Part shown: in pieces, positions 52,851 through 63,631 of the stretch | Position numbering within the stretch: the first letter of the stretch is position 1 | Layout: the number at the start of each line of letters is the position of its first letter | The notes under the pieces: generated by a model | Database searches by the model: none | What the model was told of the DNA's origin: nothing | The model's input: the letters and a program-made list of their open reading frames with translations, nothing else | Assembly: GCF_900107235.1 (NCBI RefSeq) | Contig: NZ_FNPF01000005.1 | Location: 1 to 64,000, forward strand | Direction of reading: 5' to 3' | Source of the DNA: Citreimonas salinaria | GTDB taxonomy: Bacteria; Pseudomonadota; Alphaproteobacteria; Rhodobacterales; Rhodobacteraceae | DNA length: 64,000 bases | Position numbers and translations under genes: made by a program

Positions 52851-53510
52851 ATGACCCAGCTCGACATCTTCTCCGACCCGATCTGTCCCTGGTGCTATAT
52901 CGGCAAGGCGCATCTCGACCGCGCGCTGGCGGATCATCCGGGCCACCCGTTCCGCATCCGCTGGCTGCCCTTCATGCTCAACCCCGACATGCCTCGCGAG
53001 GGCATGGACCGACGCGCCTATCTCGAGGCCAAGTTCGGCGGCAAGGAGGGCGCTTTGCGCGCCTACGCGCCGATCGCCGAGGCGGCCGAGGCGGCAGGCC
53101 TTCCAATCGACTTCGAGGCGATAAAAAGAACGCCGTCGTCGATCGACGCGCACCGCCTGATCCACTGGGCCGAGCTGGAGGGCGTGCAGACGGCGATCGT
53201 GTCCGCCCTGTTCCGGGCCTATTTCGCCGAAGGGCGCGACATCGGTTCGCACGACGTGCTGGCCGACATCGCGGACGGGTGCGGCATGGATGCCAGCGTC
53301 GTCCTGCGCCTGCTCGCCACCGACGAGGATCGCCGCGAGATCGTCGAGCGCGACGCCGCTGCGCGCGGCATGGGCGTCAACGCGGTGCCCACCTTCATCG
53401 TCGCGCAGACGCACGCGGTGCCCGGCGCGCAGCCGCCGGAATTGTGGTCGAAGGTGATCCAGGAACTGCGCGGCATGGAGAACGGCGCCGGCGACGCAAA
53501 CCCGGTATGA
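52851..53510 (+). CDS. DsbA-family oxidoreductase, FrnE-like
   Basis: 219 aa cytoplasmic thioredoxin-fold protein. The active site is C-P-W-C in DIFSDPICPWCYIGKAHL, and a cis-proline region follows in GVNAVPTFIV. LNPDMPREGMDRRAYLEAKF is characteristic of FrnE/YwbO-type members. There is no signal peptide. The ATG at 52851 follows AAAGGA. The substrate is unknown; relatives are linked to polyketide biosynthesis or oxidative stress. Confidence 0.88.
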   Translation: MTQLDIFSDPICPWCYIGKAHLDRALADHPGHPFRIRWLPFMLNPDMPREGMDRRAYLEAKFGGKEGALRAYAPIAEAAEAAGLPIDFEAIKRTPSSIDAHRLIHWAELEGVQTAIVSALFRAYFAEGRDIGSHDVLADIADGCGMDASVVLRLLATDEDRREIVERDAAARGMGVNAVPTFIVAQTHAVPGAQPPELWSKVIQELRGMENGAGDANPV

Positions 53511-53575
53511 CGGCGCGCGTCTTTCCTGTTCCGGCGGTCGGTGCTACGCGCCGCGGGTAACCGCCCGGAGCCTCC

Positions 53576-54781
53576 ATGCCCCACCAACTCTCGCGCCTCG
53601 AGTTCATCGCGCTCATGGCGATGCTGTTCGCCACCATCGCCTTCTCGCTCGACGCGATGCTGCCGGCCCTGCCGGCCATCGCGGCCGACCTCGCGCCGGG
53701 CGACCTGGCGTCGGCGCAGCTGGTGGTGACGGCCTTCGTGCTGGGCATGGGCGTCGGCACGTTCTTCACAGGTCCGCTGTCGGATGCGCTGGGGCGCAAG
53801 CCGGTGATCTTGGCGGGTGCTGCGCTTTATGCCGCATCCGCCTGGGCCGCGACGCAGACCGAAAGCCTGACCGCGCTGCTGGTCGCGCGCATGTTGCAGG
53901 GGCTGGGGGCGGCAGGGCCGCGCGTTGTCGCGCTGGCCATCGTGCGCGACATCTATTCCGGGCGCGGCATGGCGCGGATCATGTCCTTCGTGATGATGGT
54001 CTTCACGCTGGTGCCGGCCTTCGCGCCAAGCATCGGCGCCGTGCTGCTGAGCGTCGGCGGCTGGCGCGCCATCTTCTGGGCCTTCGTCGTCTTCGCCGGC
54101 ATCGCCGCGCTCTGGCTTGCCCTGCGCCTGCCCGAGACCCTGCCCGCCTCCGAGCGGCACCCGTTCCGCGTCAAGGCGTTGCGTGCGGCGACGGGCGAGG
54201 TGCTGCGTCACCCGGTGGTGCGGATCGCGCTGATTGTGCAGGCCCTGAGTTTCGGGATGCTGTTCTCGGTCTTGTCCAGCGTGCAGCCGATCTACGACGC
54301 GTTCGGCCGCGCAGACAGCTTTCCGCTGTGGTTCGGCGGCATCGCCATCGTCGCGTCCTCGGCCAGCGTCCTGAACGCCGCGCTAGTGATGCGGCTGGGC
54401 ATGCGGGTCCTGATCACCGCGATGCTGACCGTTCAGGTCGTGCTGAGCGGCGCGATGGTCTGCATCCTGCTGGCCGGCGTCTCGGGACCCGCGCTGTTCG
54501 GCTGCTTCGTGGTCTGGCAGGCGTCGCTGTTCTTCCAGGCGGGGCTGACCATCGGCAATCTCAACGCGCTGGCGCTGGAGCCGATGGGCCACATCGCCGG
54601 AACGGCCGCGTCGGTGACAAGCGCGCTGGCGACGGTCCTCGCGGTCGGCTTCGCGGTTCCGGTGACTCTGGCCTTCGATGGCACGCCGATGCCGCTGGCG
54701 CTGGGCGTTGCGGTGTATGCGGCGCTGGCGCTTTTGCTGATGCTGCGTTTGCAGCGGCGCGGCTCGGCAGAGCCGACCTGA
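53576..54781 (+). CDS. MFS drug exporter, Bcr/CflA-like
   Basis: 401 aa with 12 predicted membrane segments. The N-terminal FIALMAMLFATIAFSLDAML and ALPAIAADL, the motif A-like loop TGPLSDALGRKPVIL and RMLQGLGAAGPRVVALAIVRD match the Bcr/CflA branch of proton-driven exporters. Substrates of this branch include bicyclomycin, chloramphenicol and dipeptides, so the natural substrate is unknown. The ATG follows a CGGAG site seven bases upstream. Confidence 0.88.
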   Translation: MPHQLSRLEFIALMAMLFATIAFSLDAMLPALPAIAADLAPGDLASAQLVVTAFVLGMGVGTFFTGPLSDALGRKPVILAGAALYAASAWAATQTESLTALLVARMLQGLGAAGPRVVALAIVRDIYSGRGMARIMSFVMMVFTLVPAFAPSIGAVLLSVGGWRAIFWAFVVFAGIAALWLALRLPETLPASERHPFRVKALRAATGEVLRHPVVRIALIVQALSFGMLFSVLSSVQPIYDAFGRADSFPLWFGGIAIVASSASVLNAALVMRLGMRVLITAMLTVQVVLSGAMVCILLAGVSGPALFGCFVVWQASLFFQAGLTIGNLNALALEPMGHIAGTAASVTSALATVLAVGFAVPVTLAFDGTPMPLALGVAVYAALALLLMLRLQRRGSAEPT

Positions 54782-54853
54782 CGCCGGCTCCGTAGGCCCG
54801 GGACGCGTGCTCCGCCAGGTGCGGCCGGGCCATCCACGTCTCCGGGCGTACGA

Positions 54854-56386
54854 TCATGCGGCGTGCCTTCCCTGCCTCACCCCGACCTGGTGGAAGGCCG
54901 CCATGGATTGCGCCAGTTCCTCTGCATCCGACCGCAGGCGCATGCCCATCGCGGCCAGTTCCTCGCTCTGGCCCGCGGTGGCCTGCGTCCGTCCGTCCAG
55001 GTCCGCGACCGTCTGAGACAGGCTCGAGATGTCGGCCGATTGCGCTTGGCTGCCGTCGCGGATCGTCTCGATCATGCCTGACACCGCCTTGACCTGGTCG
55101 ACGATCCGCGAAAGCCGGTCTCCGGTCTCGTTCACCAGCGCGGCGCCGTCCGAGACGTGGCTCGCGCTCTTCGCGATCAGTTCCTTGACGCCGCTCGCCG
55201 CCTCGGCGGTGCGCTGGGCCAAGCCGCGCACCTCGCTGGCGACCACGGCGAAGCCGCGCCCGGATTCGCCCGCGCGGGCGGCCTCGACCCCGGCGTTGAG
55301 CGACAGCAGGTTGGTCTGGAAGGCGATGTCGTCGATCAGGTCCATGATCTTGGCGACCTCCGAGGTGCTGCTTTCGATCAGGTTCATCGCAGCGATTGCG
55401 CGGTCCGTCACCACGCCTCCCTCTTCGGCTTCGGATCGGGTGCGACTGGCGGCGTTCGCCGCATCGTCGGCCTGCGCGGCAGCTGCGGCCAGCCTCTCCG
55501 ACACGGCGCCGATGCCGGAATTCACTTCGGACAAGGCCAGAGCCTGTTCCTCGGAGCGGGTGGACAGGGAACCGGTGACCGATTGCAGCGCCTCTGCCTC
55601 GCGGGCGAAACCGCGGGCCATGGATTGCGCGCTACCGATGGCTTCGCTCAACTGGCTGACGGCGCGGTTGAAATCATCGCCGACATCCGCGAACTCCACG
55701 GGCAGCGTGCTGTCGATCGGGCAGTCGAGATCTCGGTCGGCCAGCCGCGACAGGTGCGCGCGCAGAACCGCCACGGCCGCATCCGTCTCGTCCGCCCGCC
55801 GCTGCGCGTCGTCGCGCGCGGCTTGGGCGCGGCCCGCTTCCTCGGTGGCATCCCACGTTGCGGCCTCTGCGCGGGCGGCCATCGTGTTCCTCTGAGCGAT
55901 CGAGAGCGCCAGCGCCCCGGTCTCGAGCAACACGAGCACGCCGTGCAGACCCGTGCGCAGCAGGTTTTCGGCTAGGGTGACCGACGGGAAGACCAGCGCC
56001 GGCATCAGGAGCGAGAAGCCCGCATGATGTACGGCGATGACGCCGCAGGCCGCCAGCAGCGGCCCGACGCGGCCCAGAACCGACACGCAGGCCAAGACCA
56101 GGAAATACAGCATGTGCGTGTCGATCTGCCATGCATGGCCGGTGAACGTGGCGGTGAAGATCGCCGATTGCGCGACCAGTGCCAGCGACAGAACGTAATC
56201 CGTGAGCCCCGTTTTCAGCCGGGCCGAGACCACGGCGGCACCGGCGACCAGGACCGAGAGCACGGTCGTGACGACCGAGAGACCCAGAAAAAGCTCGGCA
56301 CCGATGTTCAGGACTGCCAATGCGCACGCCACGAAGACGACGATACCCGCCGGCGTGATCCCGCGCAGAAAAGAGGCGATCTTCAT
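54854..56386 (-). CDS. Methyl-accepting chemotaxis protein with membrane-embedded sensor
   Basis: 510 aa. The first 170 residues are about six hydrophobic segments with almost no periplasmic loop. They carry conserved-looking histidines in [13 protein letters not shown] and [10 protein letters not shown], so the signal is probably sensed within or near the membrane. The cytoplasmic part has a signalling domain with the hairpin tip [22 protein letters not shown], then [18 protein letters not shown], which contacts CheA/CheW. There is no evident HAMP. It starts one base after a small membrane-protein gene, so the two are cotranscribed. Confidence 0.88.
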   Translation of the reverse strand: MKIASFLRGITPAGIVVFVACALAVLNIGAELFLGLSVVTTVLSVLVAGAAVVSARLKTGLTDYVLSLALVAQSAIFTATFTGHAWQIDTHMLYFLVLACVSVLGRVGPLLAACGVIAVHHAGFSLLMPALVFPSVTLAENLLRTGLHGVLVLLETGALALSIAQRNTMAARAEAATWDATEEAGRAQAARDDAQRRADETDAAVAVLRAHLSRLADRDLDCPIDSTLPVEFADVGDDFNRAVSQLSEAIGSAQSMARGFAREAEALQSVTGSLSTRSEEQALALSEVNSGIGAVSERLAAAAAQADDAANAASRTRSEAEEGGVVTDRAIAAMNLIESSTSEVAKIMDLIDDIAFQTNLLSLNAGVEAARAGESGRGFAVVASEVRGLAQRTAEAASGVKELIAKSASHVSDGAALVNETGDRLSRIVDQVKAVSGMIETIRDGSQAQSADISSLSQTVADLDGRTQATAGQSEELAAMGMRLRSDAEELAQSMAAFHQVGVRQGRHAA

Positions 56387-56387
56387 T

Positions 56388-56729
56388 TCAATTCACTCCG
56401 CAAATATTGGCGAGGGCCGCGCCGTCGCGTACCGACCAGGCGCCCAAGGCGCGCATCCTTTCGACCGGAACCGTTTCCTCGAACCGCGCCAAGGTCGCGA
56501 ACGGCGCTTCGATCGGCCCCAAGGCAGTTCCACCCGCGGCCGCCACGATCGCCGCCGCGCCCGCCCCCCAGGGCGGCGCGATGACAAGCACCGGCGCGTC
56601 TGCCGTGGCACGGCCACCGCCCAGCATGGCCACGCCGAGAAGCGCGATCATCGCGACCAGGCCCAGCAGGATGGCCCAGTCGACCATGACGCGCCGCGTG
56701 GCGCCGGCGGAGGATTCAACTTCGTTCAT
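56388..56729 (-). CDS. Small single-span membrane protein upstream of the chemoreceptor
   Basis: 113 aa from the ATG at 56729 (the frame extends to 56750). One membrane segment is clear at residues about 17-36 ([20 protein letters not shown]). The rest is Ala/Gly-rich with [21 protein letters not shown] and [17 protein letters not shown] and may lie in the periplasm. No family is recognised. It ends two bases before the chemoreceptor start and may be a dedicated accessory or ligand-presenting partner, by inference. Confidence 0.6.
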   Translation of the reverse strand: MNEVESSAGATRRVMVDWAILLGLVAMIALLGVAMLGGGRATADAPVLVIAPPWGAGAAAIVAAAGGTALGPIEAPFATLARFEETVPVERMRALGAWSVRDGAALANICGVN

Positions 56730-56847
56730 CGCGCAAGCAGTGCACCACATTGGTTGCCAACCGGTTTCCGGGCGCGGCCCGGCAAGACCTCTTTCGTTTC
56801 AATTGTAGGCACCCTATCAAGGGCCTCCAACCGTTCCGGAGACCCCC

Positions 56848-59244
56848 GTGAGCCAGAATGACCCGCGCACCGCCGTGCCCGCCGAACAGCGCATCCACGC
56901 GCGCATCGCCACAGATATCGCCGCCCGTCCCGCCCAGGTCGCCGCCGCCGTGGCACTGCTGGACGGGGGCGCGACGGTCCCCTTCGTCGCCCGTTACCGC
57001 AAGGAGGCGACCGGCGGGCTGGACGACACGCAGCTGCGCACGCTATCGGACCGGCTCGGCTACCTGCGCGAGCTCGAGGCCCGCCGTGCGGCGATCCTCG
57101 GCGCGATTCGCGAGCAGGGGAAACTGACCGCGGAGCTGGAGCGTGCCATCGTGCAGGCCGACACCAAGGCCACGCTCGAAGACCTGTACCTGCCCTACAA
57201 GCCCAAGCGCCGGACCAAGGCGATGATCGCGCGGGAAAACGGGCTCGAACCGCTGCTGGACGCCATTCTCTCGGATCGCCGTGCCGATCCGCAGGCGCTC
57301 GCGTCCCGCCACGTCTCAGAGGCCGTGCCCGACGCAAAGACGGCCCTGGCCGGCGCGCGCGACATCCTGGCCGAGCGCCTGTCCGAGGATGCCGCCCTGC
57401 TGGGCCGGTTGCGCGACTTCATGCGCGCCGAGGCCTTCGTCACGGCCCGCGTCCAGCCCGGCAAGGAAGAGGCCGGCGCCAAGTTCCGCGACTACTTCGA
57501 CCATTCCGAGAAGTGGGCGAACATCCCCGCCCACCGCGCGCTGGCGATCCTGCGCGCCGCGAACGAGGAGATCGTGACCATCGAGATCGCGCCCGAGCCC
57601 GAGACCGGACCGGCGCGCGCCGTGGCGATGATCGCGGCGACGCTGAAGACGGACGGCGACGGGTCGGGCGACGCCTGGCTGCGCGAGGCCTGCGCCTGGA
57701 CCTGGCGAGTCAAGCTGAGCCTGTCGATGTACGTGGACCTGCTGACCGAGATGCGCCGCGCCGCCCACGACGAGGCGATCCGCGTCTTTGCCCGCAACCT
57801 GCGCGACCTGCTGCTGGCTGCCCCCGCGGGCGCCAATGCGACGCTGGGGCTCGACCCCGGCATCCGCACCGGCGTCAAGGCCGCGGTCGTCGACGCCACC
57901 GGCAAGGTGGTCGAGACGGCGACGCTGTACCCGTTCCAGCCCAGGAACGACCTGAATGGTGCGATGGCCGCGATCCGCACGCTGGTCGAGCGTCACGGCG
58001 TGGCGCTGGTCGCCATCGGTAACGGCACTGCCAGCCGTGAGACCGAGCGGCTGGTCGCCGAGGCGCTGGACAAGGTCCCGGCGGCCAAGCGTCCCGTCAA
58101 GGTGGTCGTGTCCGAGGCGGGCGCCTCGGTCTACTCGGCCTCGGAACTGGCGGCGCGGGAATTCCCTGATCTAGACGTCAGCTTGCGCGGCGCGGTGTCG
58201 ATCGCGCGTCGCCTGCAGGACCCGCTGGCCGAGCTGGTGAAGATCGAGCCTCGGTCCATCGGCGTCGGGCAATACCAGCACGACGTGGACCAGAAGCGGC
58301 TGGCGCAGGCGCTCGACGCGGTGGTCGAGGATGCGGTGAACGCCGTCGGCGTGGACCTGAACACCGCCTCGGCGCCGCTGCTGGCGCGGGTCGCCGGGCT
58401 TGGTCCGAAACTGGCCGAGGCGGTGGTGGCGCATCGCGACACAGCCGGCGCCTACCCGTCGCGCAAGGCGCTGCTGAAGGTCGCGGGGCTGGGACCCAAG
58501 GCGTTCGAGCAGGCGGCCGGCTTCCTGCGCATCCGCGAAGGGGCCGAGCCGCTGGACGCCTCGGGCGTGCACCCCGAAAGCTACGACGTCGCGCGCCGCA
58601 TCGTGAAGGCCTGCGGGCGCGAGCTGCGCGCGGTGATGGGCGACGGCGCGGCGCTGCGCGGGCTCGACCCCGCGCGCTTCACCGACGACCGCACCGGCCT
58701 GCCCACCGTGCGCGACATCCTGGCCGAGCTGGAAAAGCCGGGCCGCGACCCGCGCCCGGCCTTCAAGACCGCGACCTTCGCCGAGGGCGTCGAGGAGATC
58801 CGCGACCTCAAGCCCGGCATGCGGCTGGAAGGCACCGTGACCAACGTCGCGGCCTTCGGCGCCTTCGTCGACATCGGCGTGCACCAGGACGGGCTGGTCC
58901 ATGTCAGCCAGCTGGCCGACCGCTTCGTGAAGGATCCGCACGAGGTGGTGAAGGCGGGCGACGTGGTGCAGGTTGCGGTCACCGAGGTGGACGTGGCACG
59001 CAAGCGCATCGGGCTGAGCATGCGCAAGGACGGCGGCGCCTCGGCGCGCGACGGGGCCAACCGGTCCGGCGGTGCGCCGAAGACGGCTTCCGGAGCGCGG
59101 AGCGGCCCCGGCAAACCGACTGGCGGGAAGTCCGGTCGCAGCGGGCCGGGTGGCGCGGGCGGCAAACCGGGCGGCAAGCCGGCCAACTCCGAGGGCACGG
59201 GCGCGTTGGGCGACAAGCTGCGCGAGGCGATGCTCAAACGCTAG
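56848..59244 (+). CDS. tex: Tex-family RNA-binding transcription accessory protein
   Basis: 798 aa, GTG start at 56848. The N-terminal helical part includes VPFVARYRKEATGGLDDTQLR and LYLPYKPKRRTKAMIARENG. A YqgF-like RNase H fold starts near residue 330 (LGLDPGIRTGVKAAVVD). HhH motifs follow (LNTASAPLLARVAGLG), then an S1 domain near 650-720 (GMRLEGTVTNVAAFGAFVDIGVHQDGLVHVSQ). The C-terminal 80 residues are Gly/Pro/Lys-rich and disordered. Tex binds RNA and influences transcription and toxin expression. Confidence 0.95.
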   Translation: MSQNDPRTAVPAEQRIHARIATDIAARPAQVAAAVALLDGGATVPFVARYRKEATGGLDDTQLRTLSDRLGYLRELEARRAAILGAIREQGKLTAELERAIVQADTKATLEDLYLPYKPKRRTKAMIARENGLEPLLDAILSDRRADPQALASRHVSEAVPDAKTALAGARDILAERLSEDAALLGRLRDFMRAEAFVTARVQPGKEEAGAKFRDYFDHSEKWANIPAHRALAILRAANEEIVTIEIAPEPETGPARAVAMIAATLKTDGDGSGDAWLREACAWTWRVKLSLSMYVDLLTEMRRAAHDEAIRVFARNLRDLLLAAPAGANATLGLDPGIRTGVKAAVVDATGKVVETATLYPFQPRNDLNGAMAAIRTLVERHGVALVAIGNGTASRETERLVAEALDKVPAAKRPVKVVVSEAGASVYSASELAAREFPDLDVSLRGAVSIARRLQDPLAELVKIEPRSIGVGQYQHDVDQKRLAQALDAVVEDAVNAVGVDLNTASAPLLARVAGLGPKLAEAVVAHRDTAGAYPSRKALLKVAGLGPKAFEQAAGFLRIREGAEPLDASGVHPESYDVARRIVKACGRELRAVMGDGAALRGLDPARFTDDRTGLPTVRDILAELEKPGRDPRPAFKTATFAEGVEEIRDLKPGMRLEGTVTNVAAFGAFVDIGVHQDGLVHVSQLADRFVKDPHEVVKAGDVVQVAVTEVDVARKRIGLSMRKDGGASARDGANRSGGAPKTASGARSGPGKPTGGKSGRSGPGGAGGKPGGKPANSEGTGALGDKLREAMLKR

Positions 59245-59379
59245 ACGGACGGCGCCGCGTGCGTCGCGGTGTCACCGTCGAGAAGGTCGCCGCCCACACG
59301 CGGGCGGCGACATCCAGCCCCCGTGGACGCGCCGTGCCGCCACGCTAGGTCTGGCGGGAGACCACGAAAGGCCCGCCAC

Positions 59380-59736
59380 ATGCTCGACCTCATCGATCCG
59401 CTCATCGCGCTTCTGACCATCGCCTTCGGACTCTTCGGCTTCGTCGCGCCGCGGTACACGGCTGGCGTGCTGGAAATGCAGCCGACCGACAGCACCATGG
59501 GCCTGAGCGAGATCCGCGCCTCGGCCGGCGGGCTGTTCGTGGCCATCGGCGTGGTTTGTCTGGCGACCGGCGCGCCCTGGGCCTACGCGATGCTGGGCGT
59601 GGCCTATGCGGGGGCCTCCGCCGGGCGCGCGATCTCGATGGTGGTCGACAAGCCGCCGCAACCCAAGGCGCTGATCTGGTTCGCGTTCGAAGCCATCCCT
59701 GCCGCCTGGCTGATCTGGACGAACTGGCCCGGCTAG
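59380..59736 (+). CDS. DUF4345-like small membrane protein
   Basis: 118 aa with four hydrophobic segments (residues about 5-25, 45-65, 68-88 and 97-116). LSEIRASAGGLFVAIGVVCL and YAGASAGRAISMVVD resemble DUF4345 proteins of unknown function. The ATG at 59380 follows GAAAGG. The frame open to 59269 is not supported. Confidence 0.7.
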   Translation: MLDLIDPLIALLTIAFGLFGFVAPRYTAGVLEMQPTDSTMGLSEIRASAGGLFVAIGVVCLATGAPWAYAMLGVAYAGASAGRAISMVVDKPPQPKALIWFAFEAIPAAWLIWTNWPG

Positions 59737-59818
59737 CCCGGGCCGGTCAGCGCGTTCGGCAGGCGTGAACCGCGCCGGCGTGCTAGGATCGGCGCATCAA
59801 CCGAGCGAGGAGAACGAC

Positions 59819-60262
59819 ATGACACGTCTGCTGACACTGCTGGCCGCCGCCTTCCTGCTGATCGCGGGACCGGTCGCGGCGCAGGACGACGGCTACGGAA
59901 AACAGAAGGCCGTCTACCATATCAACTTCGACGGCATCACGGGCACGACCTACCGCTCGGCCCTTGGCAACGTCCAGAATCACATCAACGCCGTCGGCGC
60001 CGGGAACATCGAAATCGCGGTCGTGATGCACGGCGACGGACTCGGTCTGTTGATGGCCGCGAAGGACGACGACGGCCTGCAGACCCGCATCGGCGGGCTG
60101 AAGGGCCAGAACGTCCGGTTTCTCATCTGCGAGAACACGCTCACTGCCCGCGACATCGCGCTCGACGATCTCTACGACGCGTGGGACGAGGACATCGTGC
60201 CCTCGGGCGTGGCCGAGCTGAGCAAGCTGCAGCAGGACGGCTATACCTACATAAAGCCGTGA
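59819..60262 (+). CDS. Exported DsrE-like protein
   Basis: 147 aa with a signal peptide (LLTLLAAAFLLIAGPVAAQ, cleavage near residue 22). The mature part, with KAVYHINFDG near the start, ALGNVQNHINAVG, IAVVMHGDGLGLLMA and VRFLICENTL, resembles periplasmic DsrE/F-like domains. A cysteine (LICENT) sits where the sulfur-handling members have theirs. The function is unknown. The ATG follows GCGAGGAG. It ends just before the tmRNA promoter. Confidence 0.75.
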   Translation: MTRLLTLLAAAFLLIAGPVAAQDDGYGKQKAVYHINFDGITGTTYRSALGNVQNHINAVGAGNIEIAVVMHGDGLGLLMAAKDDDGLQTRIGGLKGQNVRFLICENTLTARDIALDDLYDAWDEDIVPSGVAELSKLQQDGYTYIKP

Positions 60263-60271
60263 TCCGACGTC

Positions 60272-60300
60272 TTGAACGCGGCCCCGTGCACGGCTATATC
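60272..60300 (+). promoter_or_regulatory. Promoter of the tmRNA gene
   Basis: TTGAAC (60272-60277) and TATATC (60295-60300) are spaced by exactly 17 bp. The predicted start near 60307 coincides with the first stem of the tmRNA precursor. Confidence 0.7.
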
Positions 60301-60306
60301 TGTCGT

Positions 60307-60620
60307 GTCCCGGAAACGGGACTATGGGCATAAACGCGCGTGAAATAAGCGGATCGGACCCGGGGGCGGTACCCGGCGGCTCCACCAATATCCCGGCGTT
60401 GGCGGGACATGGGGCCGAAACAGGATCGACGAACGTGTAAAGACGTGGCTTTGTCCCGGTGAGGTACCACCGTTATCGGTCCGTAAAGCATAATTGCCAA
60501 CGACAATAATGCTCCGGTTGCAGTTGCCGCGTAAGCGGTAATCAGACCGAAATCTGAAGTCCTTGAGCCTAGCAGTTCAAGGCGGGGTTCGCAGGCACCT
60601 GGCAACAGAAGCCTGCACTT
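60307..60620 (+). ncRNA. ssrA: Two-piece (permuted) transfer-messenger RNA
   Basis: The gene order is circularly permuted as in other alphaproteobacteria. The acceptor piece comes first and ends in GGCTCCACCA at 60387. A spacer follows, then the coding piece starting GGGGCCGAAACAGG at 60411; GGGGCC pairs with GGCTCC to make the acceptor stem. The tag frame starts at the resume codon GCC (60496) and reads ANDNNAPVAVAA, ending at TAA (60532-60534). The AA end suits ClpXP/ClpAP recognition. Downstream hairpins CTTGA/TCAAG (60562-60582) and GCAGGC/GCCTGC (60591-60616) close the coding piece. It rescues stalled ribosomes with SmpB. The exact 5' and 3' ends are estimated. Confidence 0.93.
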
Positions 60621-60724
60621 TCCTCTCTCCATTCCTGACCGCGCGGCAAGCATGCCATCGCGCCTGCGCAGGCCGCAGGGCGACATCGCTTGACCTGCGC
60701 CGCGGCAGGCCCGACGCTTGCGCC

Positions 60725-61420
60725 ATGCTGCGCGCGATCGGTCTTTGCTGGCTGGTATCGGCCGGGCAGGCGCTGGCCTGCCAGACGGCGCTGATGCTGT
60801 CGATGGACGTGTCGAACTCGGTCGATGCGGGGGAATACCGGCTGCAGGCCGATGGCCTCGCCGCCGCGCTGCGCGACCCCGCCATCGCCGAAATCCTGGT
60901 GCGCGACAGGGTGGCCCTTGCGGTGATGCAATGGTCCGGGCCGGACATGCAGGCGCTGACCCTGCCCTGGACGCAGATGCTCGGCCATGCGCAGGTAGAG
61001 TCCTTCGCCGCCGCCGCTCGGGCCATGCCGCGCGCCTTCCTCCTGTCGGACACCGCACCCGCCGAGGCGCTGGATTTCGCCTTGAGGCAGTTCCGCGACG
61101 CCCCCGACTGCGCGCGCCGCATCGTCGACGTCTCGGGCGACGGCACACCCAATGCGGGCGGCGAGATCGGCCAGGCCCGCCGCCGGGCCGAGCGCGCGGG
61201 CATCACCGTCAACGGGTTGGCGATCGAGGGAATCGGCGTGGCGATCACCAATTTCTACCGCCGCAGCGTCGTGACAGGCGACGGCTTCGTCGTGACCGCG
61301 CGCGGTCACCGCGACTACGCCCGCGCCATCCGGCTCAAGATCCTGCGCGAGCTGGCGCGCGTGGTCAGCCGGGCGGGCGCCGTTCCCGGCCCCTTCCGCG
61401 CAAGCAACCCGCGCGGGTGA
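60725..61420 (+). CDS. DUF1194 von Willebrand A-like secreted protein
   Basis: 231 aa with a short signal peptide (MLRAIGLCWLVSAGQALAC). A vWFA-type metal-ion adhesion motif D-x-S-x-S is visible in LMLSMDVSNSVDAGEY, followed by RRIVDVSGDGTPNAGGEIG, the DUF1194 signature. The function is unknown; such proteins are common in Rhodobacterales and presumably bind partners in the periplasm through a divalent cation. The ATG at 60725 gives the signal peptide. Confidence 0.8.
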   Translation: MLRAIGLCWLVSAGQALACQTALMLSMDVSNSVDAGEYRLQADGLAAALRDPAIAEILVRDRVALAVMQWSGPDMQALTLPWTQMLGHAQVESFAAAARAMPRAFLLSDTAPAEALDFALRQFRDAPDCARRIVDVSGDGTPNAGGEIGQARRRAERAGITVNGLAIEGIGVAITNFYRRSVVTGDGFVVTARGHRDYARAIRLKILRELARVVSRAGAVPGPFRASNPRG

Positions 61421-61494
61421 CACCATCTTCCGATTCCCCCCTTTTACTCGGCGGCAGATGCCATATGCTGGGCGCGAAACCTGAAGGCGGACCC

Positions 61495-61962
61495 ATGTCC
61501 AGACGGATCGATTACGGCAGATTGATGCATCGCGCGATGCGTGGCCTCATCCAGGAGGTCCTGTTCGACGTGGCCGAACGCGGCCTGCCGGGCGAGCATC
61601 ACTTCTTCATCACCTTCGACACCGGCCACCCGGACGTCGAGATCGCGGACTGGCTGTCCGACCGCTATCCCCAAGAGATGACGGTGGTGATGCAGCACTG
61701 GTTCGACGGGCTCGACGTCGGCGAAGAGGGCTTTGCCGTGACGTTGAATTTCGGCGACTCGCCGGAACGGCTGTACATCCCCTACGACGCGATCCGAACC
61801 TTCGTGGACCCGTCGGTCGAATTCGGTCTGCGCTTCGAATCCCAGGACGACGAGGACGACGAGGACGAACTCGACGAGGACGACACCGCCGAGGTCGAAG
61901 AGGACGCGGACAAGAAGCACCAGGACGCCGAGATCGTCAGCCTCGACAAGTTCCGCAAATAG
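61495..61962 (+). CDS. sspB: ClpXP adaptor protein SspB, alphaproteobacterial type
   Basis: 155 aa. SspB binds the SsrA tag and delivers tagged proteins to ClpXP. The N-terminal domain has IDYGRLMHRAMRGLIQEVL, HHFFITFDTGHPDVEI and MTVVMQHWFDGLDV. A long acidic linker (DDEDDEDELDEDD) leads to the ClpX-binding tail EIVSLDKFRK. The ATG at 61495 follows GGCGGACC and matches family starts. The ssrA gene lies about 0.9 kb upstream, a meaningful neighbour. Confidence 0.93.
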   Translation: MSRRIDYGRLMHRAMRGLIQEVLFDVAERGLPGEHHFFITFDTGHPDVEIADWLSDRYPQEMTVVMQHWFDGLDVGEEGFAVTLNFGDSPERLYIPYDAIRTFVDPSVEFGLRFESQDDEDDEDELDEDDTAEVEEDADKKHQDAEIVSLDKFRK

Positions 61963-62079
61963 CGCGTCGGCCGCACGCAACCTCGTTCCCGGGCCGTTAA
62001 CGCAAACGGCGATCTGCCCGATTGCCCCCGCGTCCTCCAGCGGCTAATGCGCATGCGACCGCATACCGAGGAGAAGGCC

Positions 62080-63474
<1,395 letters not shown>

Positions 63475-63500
63475 TCCGGACGCCACCCGGCGGATGATGA

Positions 63501-63528
63501 ACGGCCGGCCGTCGTGCCGGCCGTTTTC
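63501..63528 (+). terminator. Terminator of fumC
   Basis: ACGGCCGGC and GCCGGCCGT form a perfect 9-bp stem around a 6-base loop, followed by TTTTC. It lies 26 bp after the fumC stop. Confidence 0.8.
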
Positions 63529-63631
63529 GTCTCGGCCGCCGACCGTCCACCCAGCCGCACGACGGAGCCATTTGACGCCGCCCCCGCGCCCGCTTACGCA
63601 GGGCACGCCACCACGCAGACGGACGCCGCCC

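Noticed and set aside
60294-61148. 284-aa minus-strand frame over the tmRNA region
   Set aside because: It spans the tmRNA structure and the start of the DUF1194 gene and is rich in Arg/Pro shadow sequence.
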